In this document: in pieces, positions 8,055 through 15,636 of the stretch
Position numbering within the stretch: position 1 is the first letter of the stretch
How the letters are laid out: each line of letters opens with the position of its first letter
IMG/VR virus record: IMGVR_UViG_3300020478_000061
Span: 1-25,179 of that record
DNA length: 25,179 bases
Reading direction: 5' to 3' (one strand)
Source of the DNA: a virus
Notes under the pieces: generated by a model
Told to the model about the DNA's origin: nothing
Databases searched by the model: none
What the model saw: only the letters and a program-made list of their open reading frames with translations
Made by a program: the position numbers and the translations under genes

Positions 8055-8484
8055 AGAGTTCTTTGGTATAGCTAAACTCACCAATGGTGAAGAGCTATTA
8101 GCGAAGATGCTCGTCTTTGAAGATTCAGAATCACAGGACGGTTCGGGAGATGACCTACTATTTGTGTCTGAACCTGCTAAGGTTCACGCCACTGATATGG
8201 TTAAGGACGGACAGCGTGCTAGTTTAGTTGGATTAAAGAAGTGGATGGTCTTTTCCGATGAGGAATTTTTTATTATACCTGAAGGACATATACTATCAAT
8301 CGCTCCAATGTCAGCGGAGACGGTCACTATGTATAAGTTATTTGTAAGAGCAGAGTTTAAAGGTGAGAACGTAGACCCTTCACAAATGAAACACAAAGAG
8401 ATACAGGTGAATCAAAATATGGGACTAGTTGGTAAAGTAGAGGAGGCTCGTAGAAACTTAGAGAACCTATTCAAAGAAGAGTAG
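8026..8484 (+). CDS. Conserved cyanophage protein of unknown function
   Basis: The 152-residue protein begins inside the 3' end of uvsW, so the two are probably translated together. It has a beta-rich N-terminus with AKLTNGEELLAKMLVFED (residues 16-33), then alternating strands (KKWMVFSDEEFFIIPEGHIL), and a charged helical C-terminus ending GKVEEARRNLENLFKEE. The N-terminal shape (strand, x-NGEE turn, strand) recalls small Sm-like barrels, but this is only a resemblance and I claim no function. It ends the uvsY-uvsW operon; a weak stem-loop and a new promoter-like region follow. Confidence 0.85.
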   Translation: MAISYIKHDEEFFGIAKLTNGEELLAKMLVFEDSESQDGSGDDLLFVSEPAKVHATDMVKDGQRASLVGLKKWMVFSDEEFFIIPEGHILSIAPMSAETVTMYKLFVRAEFKGENVDPSQMKHKEIQVNQNMGLVGKVEEARRNLENLFKEE

Positions 8485-8499
8485 CTATAAGTTTCCCTT

Positions 8500-8530
8500 C
8501 AACCCCGACAGTGTTGAGTCTAATTATTTT
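8500..8530 (+). terminator. Weak possible terminator after the uvsW operon
   Basis: CTTCAAC near 8497-8503 can pair with GTTGAG (one G-U) around a loop of about 9 bases. A T-rich tract follows at 8521-8532. The stem is short, so this is a low-confidence call. Confidence 0.3.
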
Positions 8531-8557
8531 TTGACCTCTTGTCAAGCTCATTGACAA
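8531..8557 (+). promoter_or_regulatory. Phased TTGAC/GTCAA repeat array upstream of gene 55 (possible operator)
   Basis: TTGAC (8531-8535), GTCAA (8541-8545) and TTGAC (8551-8555) are three alternately oriented half-sites spaced exactly 10 bases apart. The last two extend to a perfect 7-bp inverted repeat, TTGTCAA/TTGACAA (8539-8545 with 8551-8557). The last half-site doubles as a consensus -35 box. The arrangement resembles a protein-binding operator on one DNA face; that role is inferred. Confidence 0.4.
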
Positions 8558-8580
8558 AATACCTATTGAGGTGTTAAAAT
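8551..8580 (+). promoter_or_regulatory. Host-type sigma70 promoter for gene 55
   Basis: TTGACA (8551-8556) is a perfect -35 box, followed 18 bases later by the -10-like TAAAAT (8575-8580). It would start transcription near 8587, giving an 18-base leader before ATG 8605. This is the expected early-type promoter for a regulatory gene read by host RNA polymerase. Confidence 0.55.
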
Positions 8581-8604
8581 TTCTTTGTGATTGAAGATAC
8601 AATT

Positions 8605-9084
8605 ATGTCAATCGTAATGCGTAAAACCAAGAATCAACACTATGTAGATAACGCTAAGTTTCTAGAAGCCCTAGTCAATTACAAGGGTAGAGTTTCTGAT
8701 GCGAAAGATCTAGGAAAGCCTAAACCTAGAATAGATGAGTACGTAGGAGATTGCTTTCTTAAGATTGCAACACACTTGTCATATAGACCTAACTTCATCA
8801 ACTATATGTACAAGGAAGATATGATATCAGATGGAGTAGAGAATTGTGTACAGTACATAGATAATTTTGATCCAGGAAAATCCAGAAACCCGTTTGCTTA
8901 TTTCACACAGATAGTTTACTATGCATTCCTACGCCGTATTGCTAAAGAGAAACGTCAGCAATCGATTAGGGAAAAGATCATCGAGAAGTCTGGATACGAT
9001 CAGGTCTTTCATACGGACGATCACAACGCTTCCGATTATAATAATATAAAGAATAGAATTGAGATGGGGAATAGGTACAACTGA
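8605..9084 (+). CDS. 55: Late-transcription sigma factor gp55
   Basis: The product (159 residues from ATG 8605) is the T4-type divergent sigma factor that directs host RNA polymerase to TATAAATA late promoters, working with the gp45 clamp. Segments matching T4 gp55 are EDMISDGVENCVQYIDNFDP (region 2-like), RNPFAYFTQIVYYAFLRRIAKEK, and the charged tail. An in-frame GTG at 8587 would add six residues, but the predicted transcription start falls at about that base, so ATG 8605 is preferred. A short C-terminal segment replaces the longer T4 tail. Its stop (TGA 9082-9084) overlaps the next ATG. Seven late boxes elsewhere in this window are its expected targets. Confidence 0.92.
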   Translation: MSIVMRKTKNQHYVDNAKFLEALVNYKGRVSDAKDLGKPKPRIDEYVGDCFLKIATHLSYRPNFINYMYKEDMISDGVENCVQYIDNFDPGKSRNPFAYFTQIVYYAFLRRIAKEKRQQSIREKIIEKSGYDQVFHTDDHNASDYNNIKNRIEMGNRYN

Positions 9085-9230
9085 TGGATGTAAAAAAAGA
9101 ACTTGACGCTGTGGTACAATACCTCGGTGGTACTCTCGCTGAGTATTCTACATTAGACTCTATGGGTCGCTCATCCAAAAAGATCGTTATTGAGTATGAC
9201 ATCAAACAAAAAGATTCTGCTGATAACTGA
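9084..9230 (+). CDS. Small 48-residue protein between gp55 and gp47
   Basis: A 48-codon frame starts at ATG 9084 (the A is shared with the gene 55 stop) and ends at TGA 9228-9230, inside the 5' end of gene 47. The product starts MDVKKELDAVVQYLGGTLAE and continues with YSTLDSMGRSSKKIVIEYDI. It looks like a helix followed by a strand. It fills the 111-base gap between genes 55 and 47 and is tightly coupled at both ends, which supports translation. I recognise no family. Confidence 0.6.
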   Translation: MDVKKELDAVVQYLGGTLAEYSTLDSMGRSSKKIVIEYDIKQKDSADN

Positions 9231-10254
9231 TCAGCATTTTGGTGCAAGGAATGACAATCAAGTATTCATAGATAAGTATCAGCAGTTCTATTCTGATACG
9301 GTAATTCCTTTCATCAAAAAGAATAAGATAGAACAGGTAATATGTTTGGGTGATACGTTTGATAAACGTAAAGCAATTAATTTTCACTCACTAGACTCTG
9401 CTAGAGAGATGTGGTTTGACCCTCTCAGGGAGATGGGTATCCAGATGACTATGCTCATTGGTAACCACGACATCTATTATAAGAATACAATCAAGACTAA
9501 TGCACCCCAACAGTTGTTGGGTGAGTATGATAACATTGAGATATTAACTGAACCTTGCTATAGAACATTTAATGGTGTTAGGATCCTTATGCTACCTTGG
9601 ATCTGTGATGACAATAGAAAGAAAATACATCAGATGGTTGATGAGTCAGATGCCAAAGTATGTTTCGGACATTTAGAATTATCAACTTTTGAGGCATTGC
9701 CTGGTATAGTAATGGATCACGGTGATGATCCTACTAGGTATGAGAAATTTGATCTGGTATGTTCAGGTCATTTCCATATGAAATCTAGGAGAGGTAATAT
9801 AAACTATCTTGGTAACCCGTACCAATTATACTGGAGTGATTACGGTCAGAGAAGAGGGTTCCACACACTAAATACTAGTAACTTACGCTTATCGTTCCAC
9901 AAAAATCCACACAATATCTTTAACAAGGTATACTACGATGATATCAGCTCATCTTATGATGTTCCTCCTGATAGCACTAGCCTTGCTGGATCGTATGTAA
10001 AGCTAATCGTGCACAATCGGGAAAACCAGGTCTGGTTTGATCGGTACATTCACCACTTACAAGATGTGGGTGTTGCAGATCTAAAGATCATAGAAGACGT
10101 AACGCTTGAATTAAAAGACGCTGACGAATCAATAAAAATGGAGGATACTGTCACGATACTGGAACAATACGTAAACGATTTGGATGATTCAATTGATAAA
10201 CCTAACGTTGTTAAAATTTTAAAATCATTGTATACTGAGGCTATTAATATCTGA
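9196..10254 (+). CDS. 47: Recombination endonuclease subunit gp47 (Mre11/SbcD type)
   Basis: The 352-residue product is the nuclease half of the T4 gp46/gp47 complex, which resects dsDNA ends to give 3' tails for UvsX and degrades host DNA. Calcineurin-like phosphoesterase motifs are complete: TDQHFG (Asp12, His14), GDTFDKR (Asp53), GNHD (89-92), FGHLE (about 158-162) and GHFH (191-194). Length is close to T4 gp47 (339). ATG 9196 is chosen because it starts just before the first strand; a TTG at 9190 is less likely. The gene overlaps the preceding small frame by 35 bases and the next gene by 1 base (TGATG). Confidence 0.95.
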   Translation: MTSNKKILLITDQHFGARNDNQVFIDKYQQFYSDTVIPFIKKNKIEQVICLGDTFDKRKAINFHSLDSAREMWFDPLREMGIQMTMLIGNHDIYYKNTIKTNAPQQLLGEYDNIEILTEPCYRTFNGVRILMLPWICDDNRKKIHQMVDESDAKVCFGHLELSTFEALPGIVMDHGDDPTRYEKFDLVCSGHFHMKSRRGNINYLGNPYQLYWSDYGQRRGFHTLNTSNLRLSFHKNPHNIFNKVYYDDISSSYDVPPDSTSLAGSYVKLIVHNRENQVWFDRYIHHLQDVGVADLKIIEDVTLELKDADESIKMEDTVTILEQYVNDLDDSIDKPNVVKILKSLYTEAINI

Positions 10255-10517
10255 TGTTCGTCTTACTCGACAAAAGAACAGGTGGTGTGTACGCTGTCAC
10301 AGATGAGAGTGTGCCACAGAAAGTTGTGCAAATTTTTGTTGACAAAGATGACGCGGACCGCTATTATCAGATGCTTGAGGCTGTAGACTACAGTCGGAAG
10401 TTAGAAATAAGTGAAGTTGAAAAGGATGTAGTAATAACCAACTGCCTAGCACACGGTTATGCTTACTCCATCATCAGACCTGATGACTTTGTTATTCCTC
10501 CACTAGATATTAAATGA
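10254..10517 (+). CDS. 87-residue protein between gp47 and gp46
   Basis: A small acidic protein begins MFVLLDKRTGGVYAVTDESV and contains QIFVDKDDADRYYQMLEAVD; its C-terminus is hydrophobic and proline-bearing (DDFVIPPLDIK). It has an alternating strand-helix look with no catalytic signature that I can name. T4 also has small genes (46.1, 46.2) between 46 and 47, but I cannot show they are related. It is coupled on both sides: 1-base overlap with gene 47 and a 4-base ATGA overlap with gene 46, so it is certainly translated with the nuclease complex. A role as an accessory or regulator of that complex is inference. Confidence 0.85.
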   Translation: MFVLLDKRTGGVYAVTDESVPQKVVQIFVDKDDADRYYQMLEAVDYSRKLEISEVEKDVVITNCLAHGYAYSIIRPDDFVIPPLDIK

Positions 10518-12232
10518 TTGTCTTTGAAAAGATCCGTTGGAAAAACTTCCTATCAACAGGGAACCAATTTACAGAACTCGGATTGAATCAAATTGATAGT
10601 ACTCTAGTAGTAGGGTGCAACGGTGCTGGCAAGTCCACTATGCTGGATGCTTTGTGCTTTTGTCTTTTTAATAAACCATTTAGAAAGGTTAGTAAGGGTC
10701 TACTTGTTAACAGTGTCAATGAGAAAGACACCTTAGTAGAACTAGAATTTACTATAGGTACAATAGAGTATAAGGTAATACGTGGAATTAAACCTGCTAA
10801 GTTTGAGATCTATCGTCAAGGAATACTACTAGATCAGGATGCTGCTAATAGAGACTACCAGAAATACCTTGAGCAAAGCATATTAAAATTAAACTTTAAG
10901 TCATTTACACAGGTGGTCATACTAGGGAGTAGTACATTTGTTCCCTTTATGCAACTTCCTGCTGGACATAGAAGAGAAGTTGTAGAAGATATACTAGACA
11001 TACAAGTCTTTTCTCATATGAATATGCTCCTGAAGGAGCGTATTAAAGATAACAATGAGTCTCTAAGAGACTGTAAATATGAATTACAGATTGCTGATGA
11101 AAGAATTATCTCTCAGTGTAAGACTCTGAATAGTTTAACATCAGTCAATGATAAGAGAATAGAATTACAGCAGGGACAGTTTGATATTAATGAGGAGAGA
11201 ATGAAAGATGTACAGAAGAAGAGAGCGAAGATAGAGAAGCAGATTGATAACCTTGCTGATTCTGAGAAGGAGTTTGACTCACTAGAGAAACAGTACAGTA
11301 AGATAAAGGATCTACGTTCTAAACTACAAGGTAAACTTGAGAGAACTACTAAAGACTTTGAGTTCTTCCAAGATAATTCTTCTTGTCCTATGTGTACTCA
11401 GGATATTGAAGAATCATTTAGAACTATGAAGATAGGTATCCTAGGTAGAAAGAAGGATGATGTACTGGATGCCACGGAACAATTAAAGGAACAGTTGGTA
11501 GAACTACGGGCTAATATGGCTCTTATGAAAGATAACCACGAGTCTGTGATGGAGTATAGGTTTGAAGTTCAGTCTCTTATAAAAGAAGAACAGAGATTGA
11601 TGAAGACTAATACTGATATATTATCTCTGTTAAAAGATCTAAGTAACCAACCTGAGATCGCTGGTGTACAGGAGGAGTTGGAGAGATTAAGAAAGGAGTA
11701 TGATGATAAGGAGTCTGCTTGTGCTGAGGTTAATAAGATGGCTCAAGATTATAAGCTGGCTGGTACCCTATTAAAGGATGGTGGTATCAAGGCAAAGATT
11801 ATTTCAAAGTATATCCCTATTATAAACCAGTCCATCAACAGAAACCTATCTGCTATGGACACATATATTAACTTCACACTTGACGAGGAGTTCCAAGAGG
11901 TTATAAAATCTAGGTATCGTGATAAGTTTTCGTATGCTTCCTTCTCTGAAGGTGAGAAGCAAAAGATTGACCTAGCTTTACTCTTTACTTGGAGACACGT
12001 TGCTAAGTTAAAGAATTCTGTCAGGACTAACATCCTTATACTAGATGAGGTATTCGATTCTTCACTAGATACTACAGCTACTGAGGAACTACTTAAGATC
12101 CTTAAAGGTATGAGTAAGGAAACTAATCTATTTGTTATATCACACAAGGGTGAGATACTAGCAGAGAAGTTCAGTCGTACACTAAGGTTTGGTAAAGTAA
12201 ATGGTTTCTCTAAGATTATAGAAGATGTTTGA
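10514..12232 (+). CDS. 46: Recombination endonuclease ATPase subunit gp46 (Rad50/SbcC type)
   Basis: The 572-residue product is the SMC-like ATPase partner of gp47. Domain order: Walker A GCNGAGKS (34-41), a long coiled-coil arm, zinc hook CPMC (Cys291-Cys294) at its tip, a returning coiled coil, ABC signature ASFSEGEKQKIDLALL (about 475-490), Walker B ILILDEVFDSS (about 505-515) and the late His in ISHKGE. All expected elements are present and the length matches T4 gp46 (560). The start overlaps the preceding stop (ATGA), and its 3' end overlaps the following oxygenase gene by 8 bases. Confidence 0.96.
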   Translation: MIVFEKIRWKNFLSTGNQFTELGLNQIDSTLVVGCNGAGKSTMLDALCFCLFNKPFRKVSKGLLVNSVNEKDTLVELEFTIGTIEYKVIRGIKPAKFEIYRQGILLDQDAANRDYQKYLEQSILKLNFKSFTQVVILGSSTFVPFMQLPAGHRREVVEDILDIQVFSHMNMLLKERIKDNNESLRDCKYELQIADERIISQCKTLNSLTSVNDKRIELQQGQFDINEERMKDVQKKRAKIEKQIDNLADSEKEFDSLEKQYSKIKDLRSKLQGKLERTTKDFEFFQDNSSCPMCTQDIEESFRTMKIGILGRKKDDVLDATEQLKEQLVELRANMALMKDNHESVMEYRFEVQSLIKEEQRLMKTNTDILSLLKDLSNQPEIAGVQEELERLRKEYDDKESACAEVNKMAQDYKLAGTLLKDGGIKAKIISKYIPIINQSINRNLSAMDTYINFTLDEEFQEVIKSRYRDKFSYASFSEGEKQKIDLALLFTWRHVAKLKNSVRTNILILDEVFDSSLDTTATEELLKILKGMSKETNLFVISHKGEILAEKFSRTLRFGKVNGFSKIIEDV

Positions 12233-12794
12233 CACTCCTTATTACAGAGATTTTAAAACCTTTAAAGAACACGAGATGTTTAAGGAGAACTTACTCTCTC
12301 GTAGACACGAGTTCTGTGTGTTTGATAATATATTTTATGGTAAAGGATATTCTACTATAGGATCACAAGAGAATTTACATAAGGAGTACCCATACTTTAC
12401 TGATTATATAATGGGTGCTATGAGGGAGTATGATGATAAGTTAAAGGTTACTAGGATGTGGGTTAACATCAATCCTACAGGTGCATACCAGACTAGACAC
12501 AACCACGCTGACTCAGATTTTGCAGGTACCTATTACCTACAGGTTCCAGAGGAGGACTCAGGTTCTATCCAGTTCTATAATCCATCACCAGTGGTGGAAG
12601 CAATGCATAGGATGAGACCCTACCATAACTTCACTCATATGCATATCCCTACTGAGACAGACCTATTAATATGGCCAGGTTTCCTAGATCACGAGGTGAT
12701 GTATAACCATTGTAAGGAGGAACGGTGGACAGTTTCTTTTCTGATGTCCTTGACAGACGAAGACAGACGTGATAGATTTCCTGGTATGATATAA
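12225..12794 (+). CDS. Putative 2OG-Fe(II) oxygenase
   Basis: A 189-residue double-stranded beta-helix protein of the phage 2-oxoglutarate/Fe(II) dioxygenase type. The metal site region is TRHNHADSDFAGTYYLQVP, with His92, His94 and Asp96 giving an HxD pair at 94-96 (or an HxH at 92-94). The distal ligand is His156 in FLDHEV, and Arg167 in ERWTV probably binds the 2-oxoglutarate carboxylate. The GTYYLQVP...GSIQFYNP pattern places it near the TIGR02466-like family. The substrate is unknown; such enzymes are abundant in cyanophages. It overlaps gene 46 by 8 bases, and its stop lies inside the late promoter at 12790. Confidence 0.85.
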   Translation: MFDTPYYRDFKTFKEHEMFKENLLSRRHEFCVFDNIFYGKGYSTIGSQENLHKEYPYFTDYIMGAMREYDDKLKVTRMWVNINPTGAYQTRHNHADSDFAGTYYLQVPEEDSGSIQFYNPSPVVEAMHRMRPYHNFTHMHIPTETDLLIWPGFLDHEVMYNHCKEERWTVSFLMSLTDEDRRDRFPGMI

Positions 12795-12797
12795 ATA
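12790..12797 (+). promoter_or_regulatory. Strong late promoter candidate before the Lys-rich gene
   Basis: A perfect TATAAATA contains the TAA stop of the oxygenase gene (12792-12794) and lies 22 bases before ATG 12820. AGGAGGG (12797-12803) follows immediately but is rather far (16 bases) from the ATG. Confidence 0.65.
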
Positions 12798-12819
12798 GGA
12801 GGGAACCTTCTATAACCCA

Positions 12820-13164
12820 ATGAAAAAAGGATTTCGTCTCTTACCAGATGCTCTTCAACCTGAAGCTAAGTTTCAACCTTGGCTAAGTGAGAAGTATGGT
12901 GACAGCTGGGATACTCCAGAGTATCGTAAGAAGAGAGACGAGAAAGAGAAAGACCTGAAGTTCCAAAGGGACAAGATGCAGCACGGTCCTAAAAAGACTG
13001 GTGTTAGCAGGGACAGTCAAACATATAAGGACTTCAAAGCAAAACAAAAGCAGTCACATACTCCTCCCAAACGTAATGCAGATGGTGTCGTTGGGTATCA
13101 TAAGGGAAAAAAAGGACGCATTAGGAGAGGTGCCGATGGAAAAACAGTCTTTAAACCAGATTGA
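12820..13164 (+). CDS. Basic Lys-rich protein of unknown function
   Basis: A 114-residue strongly basic protein. The N-terminus has an ordered-looking segment (FRLLPDALQPEAKFQPWLSE); the rest is dominated by Lys, Arg, Gln, Gly and Asp and looks disordered, with PKKTGVSRDSQTYKDF in the middle and VVGYHKGKKGRIRRGADGK near the end. No enzyme motif is seen. Such a composition suits nucleic-acid binding or packaging with the genome. It follows a perfect late promoter, unlike the neighbouring replication genes, which suggests a virion or late role. The function is inferred only from composition and promoter. Confidence 0.8.
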   Translation: MKKGFRLLPDALQPEAKFQPWLSEKYGDSWDTPEYRKKRDEKEKDLKFQRDKMQHGPKKTGVSRDSQTYKDFKAKQKQSHTPPKRNADGVVGYHKGKKGRIRRGADGKTVFKPD

Positions 13165-13309
13165 AGATAACTCTGAATGGTACAATGCCTTAATACAGGA
13201 AATGAACGAGAAGTACAATGACGACCCCGAACTGGATTCACAATTCTGGGAAAGAGCCCAAAAGAAAGCTCAAACCTCAGGCATTACGTCAAGCACGAGC
13301 AAGGCGTAG
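13136..13309 (+). CDS. Small 57-residue acidic protein
   Basis: The real start is probably ATG 13136, preceded by AGGAGAGG at 13123-13130; a longer frame in this phase overlaps the Lys-rich gene extensively and is not favoured. The product starts MEKQSLNQIEDNSEWYNALI and continues with EMNEKYNDDPELDSQFW, ending Ser/Thr-rich. It is acidic and helical. It overlaps the Lys-rich gene by 29 bases, so the basic and acidic products would be made together from the late promoter at 12790. No family is recognised. A hairpin follows. Confidence 0.72.
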   Translation: MEKQSLNQIEDNSEWYNALIQEMNEKYNDDPELDSQFWERAQKKAQTSGITSSTSKA

Positions 13310-13331
13310 ACAGTTGATAAAGAGTCTACTA

Positions 13332-13359
13332 AAGACCTCCGAACGACCTCGGAGGTCTT
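13332..13359 (+). terminator. Strong hairpin, possible terminator without T-run
   Basis: A perfect 11-bp stem, AAGACCTCCGA (13332-13342) with TCGGAGGTCTT (13349-13359), closes a 6-base loop (ACGACC). No real T tract follows (ATAGTATG). It lies between the late small genes and the CobT-like gene, so it may end transcription weakly or protect or process an mRNA end. Confidence 0.6.
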
Positions 13360-13365
13360 ATAGTA

Positions 13366-13377
13366 TGTGTATACACA
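13366..13377 (+). promoter_or_regulatory. 12-bp perfect palindrome upstream of the CobT-like gene
   Basis: TGTGTATACACA is self-complementary and lies 9 bases before the ATG at 13387. It could be a dimer-binding site or a weak stem over the start region; no function is demonstrated. Confidence 0.35.
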
Positions 13378-13386
13378 CGAGATCAA

Positions 13387-15567
13387 ATGACAGTAAACAC
13401 AGGAGTCAAAGGACAACTAGCAAAATTACTTGCTACTGAAGACCTAATCATTGAGCACAGACAGTGCCAGACTGCATCCTTCAATGTAGACACAAGAGTT
13501 TTGACTCTTCCCATCTGGGATAAAGCAACTGAGAATGTATATGATCTACTAGTATCACACGAGGTAGGACACGCATTATTCACACCAAATGTATGGCCAG
13601 ATGCAAAGTGCCCTCAGTCATTTGTTAACGTTACAGAGGATGCTAGGGTAGAGAAGTTAATCAAGCGTAAGTATGGTGGACTTCCAAAGACATTCTATAA
13701 TGGGTACCAAGAATTAGATCACCTAGACTTCTTTGAAACTAAGGATAAGGAACTAGAGGAGTTAGGTTTGATCGATAGAATTAACTTATACTATAAGGTT
13801 GGTGCCTTCACTCCTATCCCTTTCAAGAACTCAGAGGAAGAGAAGTTCTGTGAGAGAGTAGGATTAGCAGAGTCCTTCGAAGCAGCAGTTCAGATAGCAG
13901 AAGAGATCTATGCATATATGAAGGAAGAGAAGGAGAAGGAAGAAGTACCTGCACCAAAGGATGATCCTGCAGATCTTGACACACCTAGTTACGGTTCTTC
14001 ACAAAGTAGCGATGGCAACAAGGGTGAGTTAGAATCTGAATCTGACCAATCTGATGAGGCATCAGATGATGGATCAGAGGAGACCACAGAGAACAATACA
14101 AGTATTGGTGGTGTCCACGCTGGTGACGTACCAGATATAGAGGCAGAGACCGACAAATCTTTCAACGAGAAGACTAAAGATCTTATCGATGAGAGGCAAT
14201 ATCGTGAATCTGTATACGTTGAACTTCCTAAGTTCACGGCAGAGGATGTATCCGTCGGTGCTGCTTCTATACTAAACCACAACAGACAGCATTTTGAAGT
14301 TGAGTGCAGAAAAGAACCAGACGAAGATTCAAGAGAGTATGTATATTACAAGGAGGAGAATTATGAGCAAACATATGCTAAAGTAAAGAGTGACTACGAT
14401 CAGTTTCGTAAGAACTCACAGAAGGAGGTGAACTACCTTGTTAAGGAATTTGAATGCAGAAAATCTGCTAGTGCCTACGCTCGTGCTACTACTAGTAGGA
14501 CTGGAGTACTGGACACAAAGAAATTATCCACATATAAGTTTAACGAAGATCTTTTCAAGAAAGTAACTACCATACCTAATGGTAAGAACCACGGAATGAT
14601 CTTCCTACTAGACTGGTCTGGATCAATGTCAGAGTGCTTACTGGATACAGTTCAGCAGGTACTACAACTCTCTTGGTTCTGCCAGAAAGTTTCTATACCA
14701 TTTGATGTGTATGCTTTCACTAATGATAGTTACGCAGCAATGTTAAAGATAGGTGATAGAGATCCTCAAGTGGATATCATTAAACCTGTAATAGGACAGT
14801 TAGCATTACAGAATGACTTTACTTTAATGCATTTCTTATCTTCTGATCAGAAGAAGAACGATCTAGAAGATGCAATGATGTATCTTTACTTCAATACTAT
14901 GGCAATCTCTGAGAGAGGATGGTATTACGAGTCTAGATTCAGATGTGCAACTGGTATGGGTCTATCTGGTACACCATTGAATGAAGCAATCGTTGCTCTA
15001 CACGGTGTTATTCCTAAGATGCTTAAGAAGGTAGAGAAGGTTTCTCTATGCATCTTATCTGATGGTGAGTCTGCTAGTTGTGGATACTATACTGATAGGT
15101 ACAATTATATGGGCAAACCATATGCTAACTGCATCAATCAGGGTTGCTATCTAAGAGATAGAAGACTTGGTAAGACTTATGAGAAGATGCCTTACCATCC
15201 TATGTTACAGACAGGGGTATTTCTTGAGCACCTACGTGACAAGTTCCCACAAATCAATGTACTAGGATTCAGATTAATTCAGGGTAGGGAGGTAAATAGT
15301 TACCTGAACAATATCCTAGGGTGGAACACTGAGGAAGCAGAGAGTGCTAAGATTGATTATAGAAGGAACAGATCCGCTATCGTCAAGGCATTACACTACC
15401 ATCAGTTGTATGTTCTTCCTACAAAGAATCAGGATACTACTGAGTACCTAGATGAACTAAAGGACGATGCTACTAAGGCACAGATCACCAGTGCATTTAA
15501 GAAGCAGTTCAAAGCAAAGAAGATGAACAAGAAGGTTCTTCGAGCGTTCATTGAGACAGTTGCATAA
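13387..15567 (+). CDS. VWA-domain protein with N-terminal HEXXH motif (CobT-like)
   Basis: A 726-residue protein paired with the AAA+ gene that follows. Residues 52-66 contain VSHEVGHALFT, a zinc-metallopeptidase-type HEXXH (His58, Glu59, His62). It is followed by a NVTEDARVEK segment (81-90) that could supply the third ligand. Residues about 175-245 are a Glu/Asp/Ser-rich linker. The C-terminal half is a von Willebrand A domain with MIDAS motif DWSGS (409-413), SGTPLNEA and LSDGES. This layout fits cobaltochelatase CobT and the predicted metallopeptidase/VWA proteins that partner MoxR-type ATPases. The second reading explains the HEXXH better. A cobalt chelatase role is possible but unproven. 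It ends at a strong terminator. Confidence 0.85.
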   Translation: MTVNTGVKGQLAKLLATEDLIIEHRQCQTASFNVDTRVLTLPIWDKATENVYDLLVSHEVGHALFTPNVWPDAKCPQSFVNVTEDARVEKLIKRKYGGLPKTFYNGYQELDHLDFFETKDKELEELGLIDRINLYYKVGAFTPIPFKNSEEEKFCERVGLAESFEAAVQIAEEIYAYMKEEKEKEEVPAPKDDPADLDTPSYGSSQSSDGNKGELESESDQSDEASDDGSEETTENNTSIGGVHAGDVPDIEAETDKSFNEKTKDLIDERQYRESVYVELPKFTAEDVSVGAASILNHNRQHFEVECRKEPDEDSREYVYYKEENYEQTYAKVKSDYDQFRKNSQKEVNYLVKEFECRKSASAYARATTSRTGVLDTKKLSTYKFNEDLFKKVTTIPNGKNHGMIFLLDWSGSMSECLLDTVQQVLQLSWFCQKVSIPFDVYAFTNDSYAAMLKIGDRDPQVDIIKPVIGQLALQNDFTLMHFLSSDQKKNDLEDAMMYLYFNTMAISERGWYYESRFRCATGMGLSGTPLNEAIVALHGVIPKMLKKVEKVSLCILSDGESASCGYYTDRYNYMGKPYANCINQGCYLRDRRLGKTYEKMPYHPMLQTGVFLEHLRDKFPQINVLGFRLIQGREVNSYLNNILGWNTEEAESAKIDYRRNRSAIVKALHYHQLYVLPTKNQDTTEYLDELKDDATKAQITSAFKKQFKAKKMNKKVLRAFIETVA

Positions 15568-15576
15568 GTTGCACAC

Positions 15577-15602
15577 AGGGGGTTCACAACCCCCTTTTTT
15601 AT
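15577..15602 (+). terminator. Rho-independent terminator after the CobT-like gene
   Basis: AGGGGGTT (15577-15584) pairs with AACCCCCT (15588-15595) around a CAC loop, followed by a run of Ts to 15600. It separates the VWA gene from the AAA+ gene, so the latter probably has its own promoter. Confidence 0.88.
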
Positions 15603-15636
15603 TGTACAATTAGTACATACACAATTAAGCACAACA

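Noticed and set aside
13001-13135. Longer version of the 57-residue protein starting at 13001
   Set aside because: It would overlap the Lys-rich gene by over 160 bases, whereas ATG 13136 has a good AGGAGAGG site.
15290-15306. AGGTAA/TTACCT inverted repeat inside the VWA gene
   Set aside because: Short, coding and isolated; no regulatory context.
15602-15630. Possible sigma70 promoter (TTGTAC, 17 bases, TTAAGC) before cobS
   Set aside because: The -10 match is poor; a promoter is expected after the terminator but I cannot place it with confidence.
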